From the NCBI RefSeq assembly GCF_963675455.1, contig NZ_OY776217.1:3526006-3590005 (forward strand): DNA of 64,000 nt, given 5' to 3'. The stretch is from Emcibacter sp. GTDB taxonomy: Bacteria > Pseudomonadota > Alphaproteobacteria > Sphingomonadales > Emcibacteraceae. The notes beneath the pieces were generated by a model. The model did no database searches, had not been told where the DNA came from, and worked only from the letters and a program-made list of their open reading frames with translations. Positions within the stretch are counted from its first letter, which is position 1; each line of letters opens with the position of its first letter. A program made the translations under genes and the position numbers. Below are positions 53,473 to 62,182 of the stretch, piece by piece.

Positions 53473-54741
53473 TTACCAGACCAGAAGCCAGGTCGTCAGC
53501 AGACCGGCGGCGGCACTGGCAATCAACGGCACACTGACACGAAGGCCTATGTTCCTTCCGCCGATCACGGCGGCCATGGCCCCCTTGACCAGATTGTTAC
53601 TGACCGCGGCAATGACAATACCGGTCACGGCAATCTGCGGCGTCAGGTCGAACTGGCTCATGCGCGCCAGAGACAGGGTAATGGCGTCCACATCCGCCAC
53701 ACCGAAAGCCGCAGCAAGAGCAAGCACACCGGCTTCCCCCACCCAGTCCCGCGTTGCCCGGCCCAGCACCATGACCACCGCCAGCAAAAGCCCGAAACCG
53801 ATCGCCGGCCACAGCTCCAGGGGGTTGGTCAGGGCGGTTACCGGACCCGTATTATTGTCGGAATATTTACGCCAGTAATAAAAAGCCGGCAGATAAGTCA
53901 ATCCCGCCATAACAAGTGTCGGAAAAAGCAGCGCCTGGAACAGGGACGCATTAAGAATTGTAGCCACCAGGATAATCCGCACATAGGTCGTACCACAGGC
54001 CAGCAGGATCCCCGTTCCCAGAACCGGCGCCATGGCGGCATTCCGCCGGGTCATGCGGGAAAAATGAAGCGTCACCGCCGTTGATGATGCGAGACCGCCA
54101 AACAGGCCGGTAAAAACCGCCCCCCTGCGTGCACCACCAATTTTGATGGCAAAATAGCCGGCGAAGGAAATGATCGCAATCAAGACCACCATCCACCAGA
54201 TGGTATAGGGATTCAGCGCCTGCCAGGGTCCATAGCCCCTGTCAGGCAGCACCGGAAGCATCACCACGGAAATCAGCAGAAGCTTGATGCCGGCCTGAAG
54301 CTCCACCGCCTCCAGGGTGCTGACCCATCGGTGAAGCAACGGCTTATGACTGAGAATAAGAACCGTCACCACTGCAATGGACGCCGCAATGCTGACCTGC
54401 CCCATAGCTGCCAGCACACCGAGAATAAAAGTGAGAAGTCCGGCGACAAGGCTTGTAATCCCGGCGTCATTTCCCCGGTTCAGGTTGACCGCATAGACAA
54501 CAGTCAGTACCCCGGCAACGGCAAAAAAGGTCAGGCTGATCACCAGTGAGCCGAATTGTGCTGCAAGCAGGGCGGTGCCGCCGCCCAGGAGCCCGAGCAG
54601 ACCGTATGTACGGACCCCTGCAATACGTTCGCCCTCGGCCGCCTCACGTTTTTCCCAGCCGCGCTCGATGCCGATCAGCAGGCCGATGGCCAGAGCCGCG
54701 CCCATATGATAAAAAACCAGCTGTGCCTCGTTCAATGGCAA
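53473..54741 (-). CDS. MgtC/SapB-DUF4010 membrane protein
   Basis: 422 residues, about twelve hydrophobic segments. N-terminal MgtC/SapB part (AALAIGLLIGIERGWEKREA, RTYGLLGLLGG), then a DUF4010 part (SFAGYFAIKIGGARRGAVFTGLFGGLASSTAVTLHFSRM) and FGVADVDAITLSLARM. Start taken as TTG at 54741 with AAGGA nine bases before; an ATG twelve codons in (54705) is possible. Function of the family in ion homeostasis is not established. Precedes the patatin gene on the same strand. Confidence 0.85.
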   Translation of the reverse strand: MPLNEAQLVFYHMGAALAIGLLIGIERGWEKREAAEGERIAGVRTYGLLGLLGGGTALLAAQFGSLVISLTFFAVAGVLTVVYAVNLNRGNDAGITSLVAGLLTFILGVLAAMGQVSIAASIAVVTVLILSHKPLLHRWVSTLEAVELQAGIKLLLISVVMLPVLPDRGYGPWQALNPYTIWWMVVLIAIISFAGYFAIKIGGARRGAVFTGLFGGLASSTAVTLHFSRMTRRNAAMAPVLGTGILLACGTTYVRIILVATILNASLFQALLFPTLVMAGLTYLPAFYYWRKYSDNNTGPVTALTNPLELWPAIGFGLLLAVVMVLGRATRDWVGEAGVLALAAAFGVADVDAITLSLARMSQFDLTPQIAVTGIVIAAVSNNLVKGAMAAVIGGRNIGLRVSVPLIASAAAGLLTTWLLVW

Positions 54742-54865
54742 GACATTTTCCTTTTTTACCTTGTGATTTGAATATCATAGCAGAAATTTTCAATTGTCTC
54801 TCCGCTTTTTCAGCCTCCGGCAATAGAGGGCTGACTTTTCAGGGCAGTATGGCATTATATACATA

Positions 54866-55657
54866 ATGGAAAACAAGACCGGGAAACAGGCCATGGACAA
54901 GAACCATCAGGACTACAAAAAAATCCTTCGCAACCTGCAGATTGAACTGGTCAAGCTGCAGCGTCATATCATCAAATATGACCATAAGATCCTGGTGATT
55001 TTTGAAGGCCGGGACGCGGCCGGCAAGGACGGCACCATCAAAAGGATCGTCCAGCATCTGAGCCCCCGGGAAACCCGGGTCGTGGCTCTTGGCAAACCCA
55101 CCGAACGGGACCGCAGTTCATGGTATTTCCAGCGTTTTGTTTCCCATCTGCCGGCCGGGCAGGAAATGGTTCTGATGAACCGCAGCTGGTACAACCGGGC
55201 CGGCGTGGAACGGGTGATGGGATTTTGTACCGACCAGGAGTATGAGGATTTCATGACCAGCGTTGTCACGTTCGAACAGATGCTGGTGAAATCAGGCATA
55301 CAGATCATCAAATATTATCTGGATATTACAAAAGCAGAGCAGAAGAAACGGCTGGAAGAGAGGCACACAGATCCGCTTAAACAATGGAAAGTCAGTCCGA
55401 TCGATGAAGTTGCCCTGAAACACTGGCATGATTACAGCGCCGCCCGCAACGAAATGTTTGAGCGCACCCATAACCCGATCACCCCCTGGCATGTGGTCCG
55501 GGCTGACAGCAAGAAAGACGCCCGGCTCAATGTCATCCGTCACCTGATCGCCCATGTGGAATGCCCGGACCGCGATCTTGACATCGCCAAACCGGACCAT
55601 GAGGTGGTATCCCCCTATCATGCCGACCAGCTTGTCAGCGGCCGGATTGCGGAATAG
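54866..55657 (+). CDS. ppk2: Polyphosphate kinase 2
   Basis: 263 residues, single-domain PPK2. Transfers phosphate between polyphosphate and nucleotides. Seen: Walker A EGRDAAGKDGTIKRI (about 47-61), PRETRVVALGKPTERD, WYFQRFVSHLPAGQEMVLMNRSWYNRAGVERVMGF with the lid and Walker B, and FWLHISKEEQ-equivalent YYLDITKAEQKKRLEERH. A second in-frame ATG (54893) has a better ribosome site and may be the true start. Convergent with the split RTX-like gene. Confidence 0.94.
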   Translation: MENKTGKQAMDKNHQDYKKILRNLQIELVKLQRHIIKYDHKILVIFEGRDAAGKDGTIKRIVQHLSPRETRVVALGKPTERDRSSWYFQRFVSHLPAGQEMVLMNRSWYNRAGVERVMGFCTDQEYEDFMTSVVTFEQMLVKSGIQIIKYYLDITKAEQKKRLEERHTDPLKQWKVSPIDEVALKHWHDYSAARNEMFERTHNPITPWHVVRADSKKDARLNVIRHLIAHVECPDRDLDIAKPDHEVVSPYHADQLVSGRIAE

Positions 55658-55662
55658 GGAGC

Positions 55663-56565
55663 CTAGATCGTAAAGGTGACATCCTGATCGACCAGCAGGG
55701 TCGCGCCGCCGGAGGTATAAGTGTCATATGTAACACCATCATAGAGTTGATCCGCCCCCTGCACCCAGCCCTCACCAGTGGAAATGAACGTATCTTGGGC
55801 ATCGCCCTGCAAGACAAGAACATTGTCCGCATCGGTTACATCAAGGATATCCTGAACGGTGAAGGTTATGTCACTCTCCTCGGCAGCAATTATCCGGAGG
55901 ATCTCGATATTGACTATATCCAACACTGAAAGATCCAGGTCATTTATAGCGCCCGATGACCTCACGTATATTTTGTCTTCCCCCGTCCCACCATCAAAGC
56001 TATCGCCGAGATCGTCATAGTTCAAATTTACATCATAATATGTCATAGACAAGGCGTCGTTCCCGTCCCCGCCGTCAAGAATGTCTGTCCCTTTTCCGCC
56101 AACCAGATAGTCATCATCAATACCGCCAACCAGAACATCGTTTCCGTCATCTCCATACAATGAATCTTTACCGTCTCCACCATCTATGGTGTCATTGCCG
56201 CTTCCAGTTTCTATGGTGTCGTCCCCTGCTTTACAAACCACCGTAAGATTATCATCGACAAAAAACCGGCTCATAATTGCATCTGAATCATTGATCGCAG
56301 TGTAAGTATTAACCGGTCCCTCGATGAAATCCGGCTCGGCAAGGAACTCCCCGGTCCGGACCATGGAGGTGCTGATCAAGACTGTCGCTGTGCCGTTTGT
56401 GAACACATAGAAATCCGCAAAATAGGACCCAACAGAGTGAAATATCTCGTGATGATCTGTCCCAGTAGCCGTCCACCCGGCAGAGGAGGAGGATATAGTT
56501 TGTCCAGTTCCCTGTAATATCATCTGGTTATTAATATCAGTGAGATCAAGAACATCCTGCTGACC
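55663..56565 (-). pseudogene. C-terminal part of a split calcium-binding-repeat protein
   Basis: About 300 codons without a proper start; the frame enters from the inserted segment just after an in-frame stop and reads GQQDVLDLTDINNQMILQGT. Seen: a module opening EPDFIEGPVNTYTAINDSD, RTX nonapeptide repeats (GDDTIETGSGNDTIDGG, DGKDSLYGDDGNDVL, GTDILDGGDGND) and a C-terminal DILDVTDADNVLVLQGDAQD segment that resembles its own beginning. The first in-frame ATG is at 56523. Likely the 3' half of the gene starting at 57704, which carries a second copy of the same module. Downstream-secreted T1SS substrate by type (inference). Confidence 0.7.
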
Positions 56566-57157
56566 TGCCCAACATTTTGTTCAATTTCTTTTGTAAATGA
56601 TCAGGCAATCCCGCGTCTTGCTCTGATTGATCTATTCCCTGTAACTGCTCCAATCTGTCCCGTAATATCTCCAGCTTCACATCATGTTTTTTCTTATGCT
56701 CCCGCCCCGCCCCAAAATGTAAATAAACTTCCCGCACATGCCGTGATGTACTGTTAAACATACGGGGAATGCCTTCCTCACAGAGAGTTGGTTCATATCC
56801 CGCATCAAAGCGCACCGCCCTGTCCAAGTACATCCCCAATGATAGATCCCCATCTAGTATTTCTTCCAAGTGTTCCCGCGCCCGCTCGTACTCAGACTCT
56901 GCCCGTCGTACGTTTTTAGGTTTTAAACTGCGCCTGTAATCGCGCATGGCCTTATCGCCAGCAGCAACCATTTTGACATAACGTTTAAATGCATCAGGGG
57001 TGCCAGAAAGTGATGCGTTATTACTTTGCGCCTCATGCCACCGTCTCTCATAGTCTTCATATAGACCAATGGCCCTCAATTCCCGTGTCCCAACATCCCC
57101 GCCATTTTCAAGATTAGTGATGTTGACGTGCTCCCCCGTCAATCGTCTCCCCGGCAA
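56546..57157 (-). CDS. Unrecognised ORF inside the insertion splitting the RTX-like gene
   Basis: Open frame of 203 codons whose only start is a TTG lying within the interrupted gene; the true start is unclear (effective insertion coding part about 57120-56570). Charged and helix-rich: YEDYERRWHEAQSNNASLSG, VAAGDKAMRDYRRSLKPKNV, RRAESEYERAREHLEEIL, then RHVREVYLHFGAGREHKKKH and LRDRLEQLQGIDQSEQDAGL. I recognise no family. G+C is lower than the flanks (about 40% in 56581-56640). It could be a foreign cargo gene or a fragment. Confidence 0.5.
   Translation of the reverse strand: MPGRRLTGEHVNITNLENGGDVGTRELRAIGLYEDYERRWHEAQSNNASLSGTPDAFKRYVKMVAAGDKAMRDYRRSLKPKNVRRAESEYERAREHLEEILDGDLSLGMYLDRAVRFDAGYEPTLCEEGIPRMFNSTSRHVREVYLHFGAGREHKKKHDVKLEILRDRLEQLQGIDQSEQDAGLPDHLQKKLNKMLGRSAGCS
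56558..57131. repeat. Imperfect 11-bp direct repeats bounding the insertion
   Basis: TGCTGACCTGC (56558-56568) and TGTTGACGTGC (57121-57131) match at 9 of 11 positions and lie 563 bp apart. On the coding (minus) strand both contain a GCA codon that is in frame with the flanking half of the split gene, so recombination at the repeats would rejoin the two halves in frame. Confidence 0.6.
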
Positions 57158-57704
57158 CTACTTCACTCACCGTTCGCCCGTTGAGCTCCGTCAGCGTGAC
57201 CAGTGCAGAGATATCCACACCGGATCCGCCCGGGTTTGTGATGGAGGAAGAGGTATATTGATCTGCAGCCGTCGTGCCCAGCACCACAATCACATCGTCG
57301 CCGTCGCCGGCAGAAACCGTATCCATTCCCTCCCCGGCCCGGATCAGATCGTTGCCCGACCCGGTTGTAATGGTGTCGTCCCCGCCCTTGCCGATCACCG
57401 TCAGGTCGGCCGTGGCCGATCCTTCGTCCAGGGTGCGGTCGCTGTCATCAAGGGCGGTAAATGTATTGGTCGGGTTCTCGGTAAAGTCGGGATCCGGTGT
57501 CACGGGTGTTGTCGGTGAGGTGGGGGCCGGTGTACTGCCGCCACCGCCGCCGCAGGCGGCCAGGGGAAGGAGGCCGAGACTGATAAGGCCATATCGCACG
57601 GGATCAGCAACTTTTTCCCGCCGGGATCGGCCATTGGCAGACCCCTTGTTAGCTGACAGAATATCTTTTGAAAACGGCGTCCGGACGCCTTTGCGCGACA
57701 GCAT
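57114..57704 (-). pseudogene. N-terminal part of a split calcium-binding-repeat protein
   Basis: 196 codons from ATG 57704 with GGGGGA before it, ending at a stop (57114) a few codons into the inserted segment. Seen: a Lys/Arg-rich leader, a hydrophobic stretch and lipobox-like LPLAACGGGGG, a Pro/Thr linker, the module DPDFTENPTNTFTALDDSD and RTX-type GGDDTITTGSGNDLIRAGEG. The module repeats in the 3' half (55663-56565), with visibly higher G+C here. Precise removal of 563 bp would give one protein of about 490 residues. Confidence 0.7.
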
Positions 57705-57832
57705 GCGTTATCCCCCAAGAATTAGAATCCCTGAAAGATTACCCTGTGCACACTCCCGTTTCAATATCTACCCGTAAAAATTGAATAAAATTTTACCTGA
57801 CCTTGTTACAATTCCCTATGATCAGAACCGGA

Positions 57833-58183
57833 TTAACCTGCAACCGTGTTTTCCATATAGGCTCTGAGAAAGTCTTCCACTTCGTCCAGCGCCGCGGGAA
57901 ATCTCTCGATCAGGTCACCGTAAGCCAGCTCCTGCCCCCTGCGGGCATTAAGCTCAATCTCTTCCGCGATGGACGCGACTGCGTCCGCCCCGATCTGCTT
58001 GCTGGTCGACTTGAACGGATGGGCAATGTCCGCCATCGCCTTCAGGTCATTCTGCTGCAAAGCCTCGCGCAGCTGAACAATATAGCCTCTTCCGTCAGCC
58101 ATATACTTCTCCAGAACCATTCCGAACTGGTCTTCCAGAAAAAATTGAAGCTGTTCAAGGGACTTTTCATTTACCGCTGTCAT
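57833..58183 (-). CDS. Histidine phosphotransfer (Hpt) domain protein
   Basis: About 116 residues from ATG 58183 (GGGAGA before it); the frame is open to 58240. Four-helix Hpt domain with phospho-His near residue 55 in DIAHPFKSTSKQIGA, the HPxKS motif. Relays phosphoryl groups between a hybrid kinase and a response regulator. Stand-alone; partners not in the immediate neighbourhood, though an MCP-like gene lies 370 bp away on the other strand. Confidence 0.88.
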   Translation of the reverse strand: MTAVNEKSLEQLQFFLEDQFGMVLEKYMADGRGYIVQLREALQQNDLKAMADIAHPFKSTSKQIGADAVASIAEEIELNARRGQELAYGDLIERFPAALDEVEDFLRAYMENTVAG

Positions 58184-58556
58184 ATCCCGCTCTCCCTTTT
58201 GTTCCATCATACTATGGTTTAGCCTGACCTGCCCGAACAATAGCCAACCTGGCGATCATTACTCAGGTTCGTCTGCAGCGCAGGTTTCAGATTTTCCCGG
58301 CATCACCAGACACCATTCACGCGTCGGACACAAGATAGCGCCATTTAATTAACGTTTTACTTATATAAAACTCCGAACAGATACCGGCTTTCCAGGTACG
58401 AAAAAACAGCCAAAACTCCGACATGATTAATATTTTATTAAATCCACATCCTATATCCTCCTTTCAGGGATAATCTACAACGGCGTTTACCAGAGGCAGG
58501 CCGGGAGTATTTCCCGTTTAAAACAAGTTTTACAGGTCAGTGGAGGGATCTACAAA
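58184..58556. other. Intergenic region between hpt and the MCP-like gene
   Basis: 373 bases with no convincing ORF or RNA. AT-rich around 58340-58450 (for example CTTATATAAAA near 58361), so it probably holds the divergent promoters of the two flanking genes. Confidence 0.5.
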
Positions 58557-59948
58557 GTGACGCATACTTCCGACAATACAGAAGCCTTCCGGGCAGTGGC
58601 GGTCGAGGCAGGGGGCCTTGGCATCGAAATAGCGGACATTTCCGGCATCGTCGACCAGGTCAGCAATATGGTCAGCGAACAAGCCAAAGCTTTCCAGAAC
58701 CTGCAGGAAAAAGCCAGGGAAATATCCGGTAACAACAATAACATCTGCGAAATTTCCAAAAACACCCGAAGCCGCGTCCAGAACACGCGAGAGAATATGT
58801 CCCAGTCCAGCGCAGTGGTGGAAGGTACCCTCGGGGATATTCACAACCTTATCTCTTCCGTCGGTGATTTTTCCGACCAGTTGAATGACCTGCAGAGCGC
58901 CCTTGATGAAGTCAGCGCCGTTGCCTCCACTATTAATGACATCGCCAGCCAGACCAACCTGCTGGCCCTGAACGCGACCATCGAGGCAGCCCGGGCGGGT
59001 GAAGCCGGGCGCGGATTTTCCGTCGTCGCCAATGAAGTCAAGGCGCTGTCGAACCAGACATCCGAAGCCACCGCCAAGATCGGCTCCACCGTGTCGCTGC
59101 TGGCGGACAAGATCTCCACATTGATCAATTCGGTAAGTGTCAGCACCAAAAACGCCGAAACCGTGCATGAAAGCACCAGCAATTTCTCCCAGATGGTGAC
59201 AGACATGGACAATGTACTGACGGATATGGATCAGGAAGCGCAGTCCATCGAGGAAGCCGCAAAAGTCAGCGACGGTAGCTGCGTACAGTTCATCGGCACC
59301 CTGGAAAATATGGAAAAAGACGTCGATAAGGCCGACAAAAACCTGGCCGATGCGCGCGACAGGACAGTCCAGCTTATTTCCTCTGCGGAAAAACTTGTTC
59401 AGCTGACCGCCGATTCCGGCATAGAGACGGTTGATACGCCCATCATCCAGAAAGTGCGGGAGGTCGCCGGCACCATTTCGCAGGCTTTTGAAGAGGCCAT
59501 CCAGGCCGGCCGCATCAGCGAACGCGACCTGTTTGATTTCACCTATACCCCCGTCGACGGCACCAATCCGGAACAGGTTATGGCGAAATTCACCGAGCTG
59601 ACGGACCGCATTTTACCGGATATCCAGGATCCGGTCCTCGACTTTGACAACAGGATCATCATCTGCGGCACCTTTGACCGCAACGGCTACCTGCCGACCC
59701 ACAACCGGCAGTACAACCAGCCGCAGCGCCCTGACGACCCGGACTGGAACAAAGCGAACTCCCGCAACCGGATTATTTACAAAGACCGCAATGCCCAGCG
59801 GGCCGTACAAAGCACGGACCCTTTCCTGCTGCAGGCCTATCGCCGGGATATGGGGGACGGTAGCTTTACCCTGCTCAAGGATGCTTCCGCGCCGATCTCC
59901 GTCAACGGCCAACACTGGGGTGCGGTCAGGATCGCCTATAAGGCCTAG
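58557..59948 (+). CDS. Soluble methyl-accepting chemotaxis-type receptor
   Basis: 463 residues, start GTG with GGAGGG nine bases before. No membrane helix or periplasmic domain, so cytoplasmic. Seen: an MCP signalling hairpin (about 15-290) with the tip IASQTNLLALNATIEAARAGEAGRGFSVVANEVKALS, and a ~150-residue C-terminal domain with RIIICGTFDRNGYLPTHNRQYNQP and FTLLKDASAPISVNGQHWGAVRIAYK. That ending is seen in some alphaproteobacterial cytoplasmic receptors; it looks like a degenerate sensing domain. No che genes adjoin. Confidence 0.88.
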   Translation: MTHTSDNTEAFRAVAVEAGGLGIEIADISGIVDQVSNMVSEQAKAFQNLQEKAREISGNNNNICEISKNTRSRVQNTRENMSQSSAVVEGTLGDIHNLISSVGDFSDQLNDLQSALDEVSAVASTINDIASQTNLLALNATIEAARAGEAGRGFSVVANEVKALSNQTSEATAKIGSTVSLLADKISTLINSVSVSTKNAETVHESTSNFSQMVTDMDNVLTDMDQEAQSIEEAAKVSDGSCVQFIGTLENMEKDVDKADKNLADARDRTVQLISSAEKLVQLTADSGIETVDTPIIQKVREVAGTISQAFEEAIQAGRISERDLFDFTYTPVDGTNPEQVMAKFTELTDRILPDIQDPVLDFDNRIIICGTFDRNGYLPTHNRQYNQPQRPDDPDWNKANSRNRIIYKDRNAQRAVQSTDPFLLQAYRRDMGDGSFTLLKDASAPISVNGQHWGAVRIAYKA

Positions 59949-60058
59949 CTGGACGTTCCGCCCCGGGACAGGAAACAATATACCTTGTCGACTCCTGCTG
60001 CTTTTCCCTGTAAAAGCCTGAGCATGTCACAATATTATACAAGGCTGGATAGGCTCTG

Positions 60059-60904
60059 ATGGCGGAAATCGGAAAAACACAATCGCTGGAAATTGTCAAA
60101 CATGTGGACTTCGGGGTCTACCTGGACGGCGACATGGAGGAGGAAATCCTCCTGCCGCAGCGCTATCTGCCGGAAAATGAAGAAGACTGGGAAGTCGGCA
60201 AACTCATTGATGTTTTCGTCTATCTGGATTCAGAGGACCGTCCCATTGCCACCACGGAAACCCCGCTGGCGGAAGTGGGCGACTGCGCCTGCCTGACGGT
60301 GATCAACCGGACCAAGTTCGGGGCTTTCCTGGACTGGGGACTGTCCAAGGACCTTCTGGTCCCGTTCAAGGAACAGCGCGTGCCCATGGAACCGGGACGG
60401 TCCTATGTGGTTTATCTCTATCTGGACAATACCGGACGCATCGCCGCCACCTCGCGCCTGAGCCGGCATCTCAGCGAACAGAATGAAGATGAATTCAAGG
60501 TTCGCCAGAAGGTGGACCTGCTGGTCGCCACCCGCAGCGAAATGGGCTACAAGGTCGTTATCAACGGCACGCACCTCGGCCTGATCCATAATGATGATGT
60601 CACCCGGCTGCTCCAGATCGGCGACCGGCTGACCGGTTTCGTCAAGGAACCGCGCCCGGACGGCCGCATCAACATCACCCTGCAACGGCCGGCAAACGAA
60701 CTGCGTCACGAGCTGGCCGACCAGATCATGGACTATCTGCAGGAAAATGACGGTCGCTGCAACCTGACCGACAAAAGTGACCCGGAAGCCATCCGCGCCA
60801 TTTTCCGGACCAGCAAGTCGACCTTCAAGAAAGCCCTGGGAAAACTCTATAAGGACAAGAAAATTATCCTTGAGACGGACTGCATCAGGCTGGCCGGGAA
60901 ATAG
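60059..60904 (+). CDS. CvfB-like S1-domain RNA-binding protein
   Basis: 281 residues. Three S1-like beta-barrel units (about 5-65, 70-135, 145-210) with FGVYLDGDMEEEILLPQRYL, FGAFLDWGLSKDLLVPFKEQ and GYKVVINGTHLGLIHNDDV, followed by a winged-helix-like C-terminus (LTDKSDPEAIRAIFRTSKSTFKKALGKL). This domain order is that of CvfB/YitL, an RNA-binding regulator. Monocistronic. Confidence 0.9.
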   Translation: MAEIGKTQSLEIVKHVDFGVYLDGDMEEEILLPQRYLPENEEDWEVGKLIDVFVYLDSEDRPIATTETPLAEVGDCACLTVINRTKFGAFLDWGLSKDLLVPFKEQRVPMEPGRSYVVYLYLDNTGRIAATSRLSRHLSEQNEDEFKVRQKVDLLVATRSEMGYKVVINGTHLGLIHNDDVTRLLQIGDRLTGFVKEPRPDGRINITLQRPANELRHELADQIMDYLQENDGRCNLTDKSDPEAIRAIFRTSKSTFKKALGKLYKDKKIILETDCIRLAGK

Positions 60905-60945
60905 GGCCGGAAAGCCAGTTAAACTCCCCGCTCCCTTTAAGCTAT

Positions 60946-61227
60946 TCAGTCGCCTTTTATATTTTTCGCCCAGGCATCGATCTTGATAGACAGATGCTGG
61001 TGTTCGTCCTCGATATCGCGCTGGAAATGTTCGTCGTAATCCTTGCCTTCATCCGCCAGCTTTTCAACGCGGCCGGAGAAATCCTTGAGTTGGGCGACCA
61101 GTTCTTCATATTCGGCCTTGAATGTGTCGCCGTCTTCGCTGTCAAACACCGGATGCTCGGAATGGTCCTCGAGGAATTTTTCCCGGGCCCTCAGTCCTTC
61201 GGCAAGTTTATGCAGAAATGTGCTCAT
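60946..61227 (-). CDS. Small acidic helical protein, unknown function
   Basis: 93 residues from ATG 61227 (GGGGAT before it; a TTG one codon earlier is also in frame). Charged and probably all alpha-helical (LRAREKFLEDHSEHPVFDSE, KAEYEELVAQLKDFSGRVEK, DEHFQRDIEDEHQHLSIKID). No signal, membrane segment or recognised family. Confidence 0.75.
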   Translation of the reverse strand: MSTFLHKLAEGLRAREKFLEDHSEHPVFDSEDGDTFKAEYEELVAQLKDFSGRVEKLADEGKDYDEHFQRDIEDEHQHLSIKIDAWAKNIKGD

Positions 61228-61334
61228 CAATGATCCCCTTTTATGGTTGAATTTATGAAATTGTACCAGCAGAGGACTGTTTGTCCATTGATATCCATCA
61301 AGGCCTGTTTCAGCGCCACTAATTCGGCGGAAAA

Positions 61335-62180
61335 CTAGCGTTGCACGCCGTCCAGTTCCCGGTGGATATACTCCGCTGCATCGGGCAGGAATATACCGTT
61401 ACAGGAAAGATATTTCCCGGGCATATAAATGGTAGGAATATTACCCAGCATGCGGTCAATCAGTCCGAAGCGGGTGATCCGCCAGCTCGAATTATGCTCA
61501 AAATCCAGATCGAAAAAACCGGCAATGATCAGATCCGGTTTTCGTTCCGCAAGAAGCTCCAGCGGCAGGTCCTTCCAGCCGTAATAGTCAAATTCATCCG
61601 CCATGGTTCGAAACCCGGCCAGGTTCAGCAGGTCGTTCACATAGGTACCCTTGCCGGCGGTTACCCCGCTTGGCGTGAGGTAAAGCACAAGCTGTTTCCG
61701 GCGCGGCCGGGATTCCAGCAGGTCCATTCTTCGGGCAAGATCCTTGATGGTTTCTTCCGCCCGCTGCGGCTGGCCCACTGCCTCGCCGACCCGGCGGATA
61801 TTTTCCATCAGCGCCCGTCGGTCATGACCAAAGCCGACCGATGTCACCTCCAGGCCCGTCCGGCCCAGAAGACCAAGCATGTTATATCCGGCCCAGTTGC
61901 GGATCACCCTGTCCGGCGCAAGGGAGAGGATCTCCTCGGCCGTGGAGCCAAAACGGGGCAGGCCTTCGGCCAGTTCCCGGTAAAAACTGTGGGAATCCGT
62001 TGCCTCCCGGGACAAGGCCATAATCTGGTCCCGGTCGGCCAGCGCCAGCACATACTGATCGGAACAATAGTCCAGCGACACAATATGCGGTTTTTGAGTT
62101 TCTTCCGCAGCGACAACAGCGAACGGCAGCAGGAGCGCCGCCCCGAAACAAATCAGATATTTCAGGGCGGCAGACTTCAT
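61335..62180 (-). CDS. BtuF-like periplasmic ABC substrate-binding protein
   Basis: 281 residues with a signal peptide (ALKYLICFGAALLLPFAVVAA). Class III binding-protein fold: HIVSLDYCSDQYVLALADRD, EEILSLAPDRVIRNW, then a long helix and FFDLDFEHNSSWRITRFGLID. This is the BtuF/cobalamin and ferric-siderophore type. Adjacent to a BtuB-like receptor whose stop codon is two bases upstream, so uptake of cobalamin or a corrinoid is likely (inference). The cognate permease/ATPase would follow elsewhere. Confidence 0.88.
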   Translation of the reverse strand: MKSAALKYLICFGAALLLPFAVVAAEETQKPHIVSLDYCSDQYVLALADRDQIMALSREATDSHSFYRELAEGLPRFGSTAEEILSLAPDRVIRNWAGYNMLGLLGRTGLEVTSVGFGHDRRALMENIRRVGEAVGQPQRAEETIKDLARRMDLLESRPRRKQLVLYLTPSGVTAGKGTYVNDLLNLAGFRTMADEFDYYGWKDLPLELLAERKPDLIIAGFFDLDFEHNSSWRITRFGLIDRMLGNIPTIYMPGKYLSCNGIFLPDAAEYIHRELDGVQR

Positions 62181-62182
62181 GA

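Noticed and set aside
55663..57704. Intein or group II intron in the RTX-like gene
   Set aside because: The inserted segment changes reading frame, contains stops in the host frame and shows no splicing-block residues; no reverse transcriptase or intron domain structure was seen.
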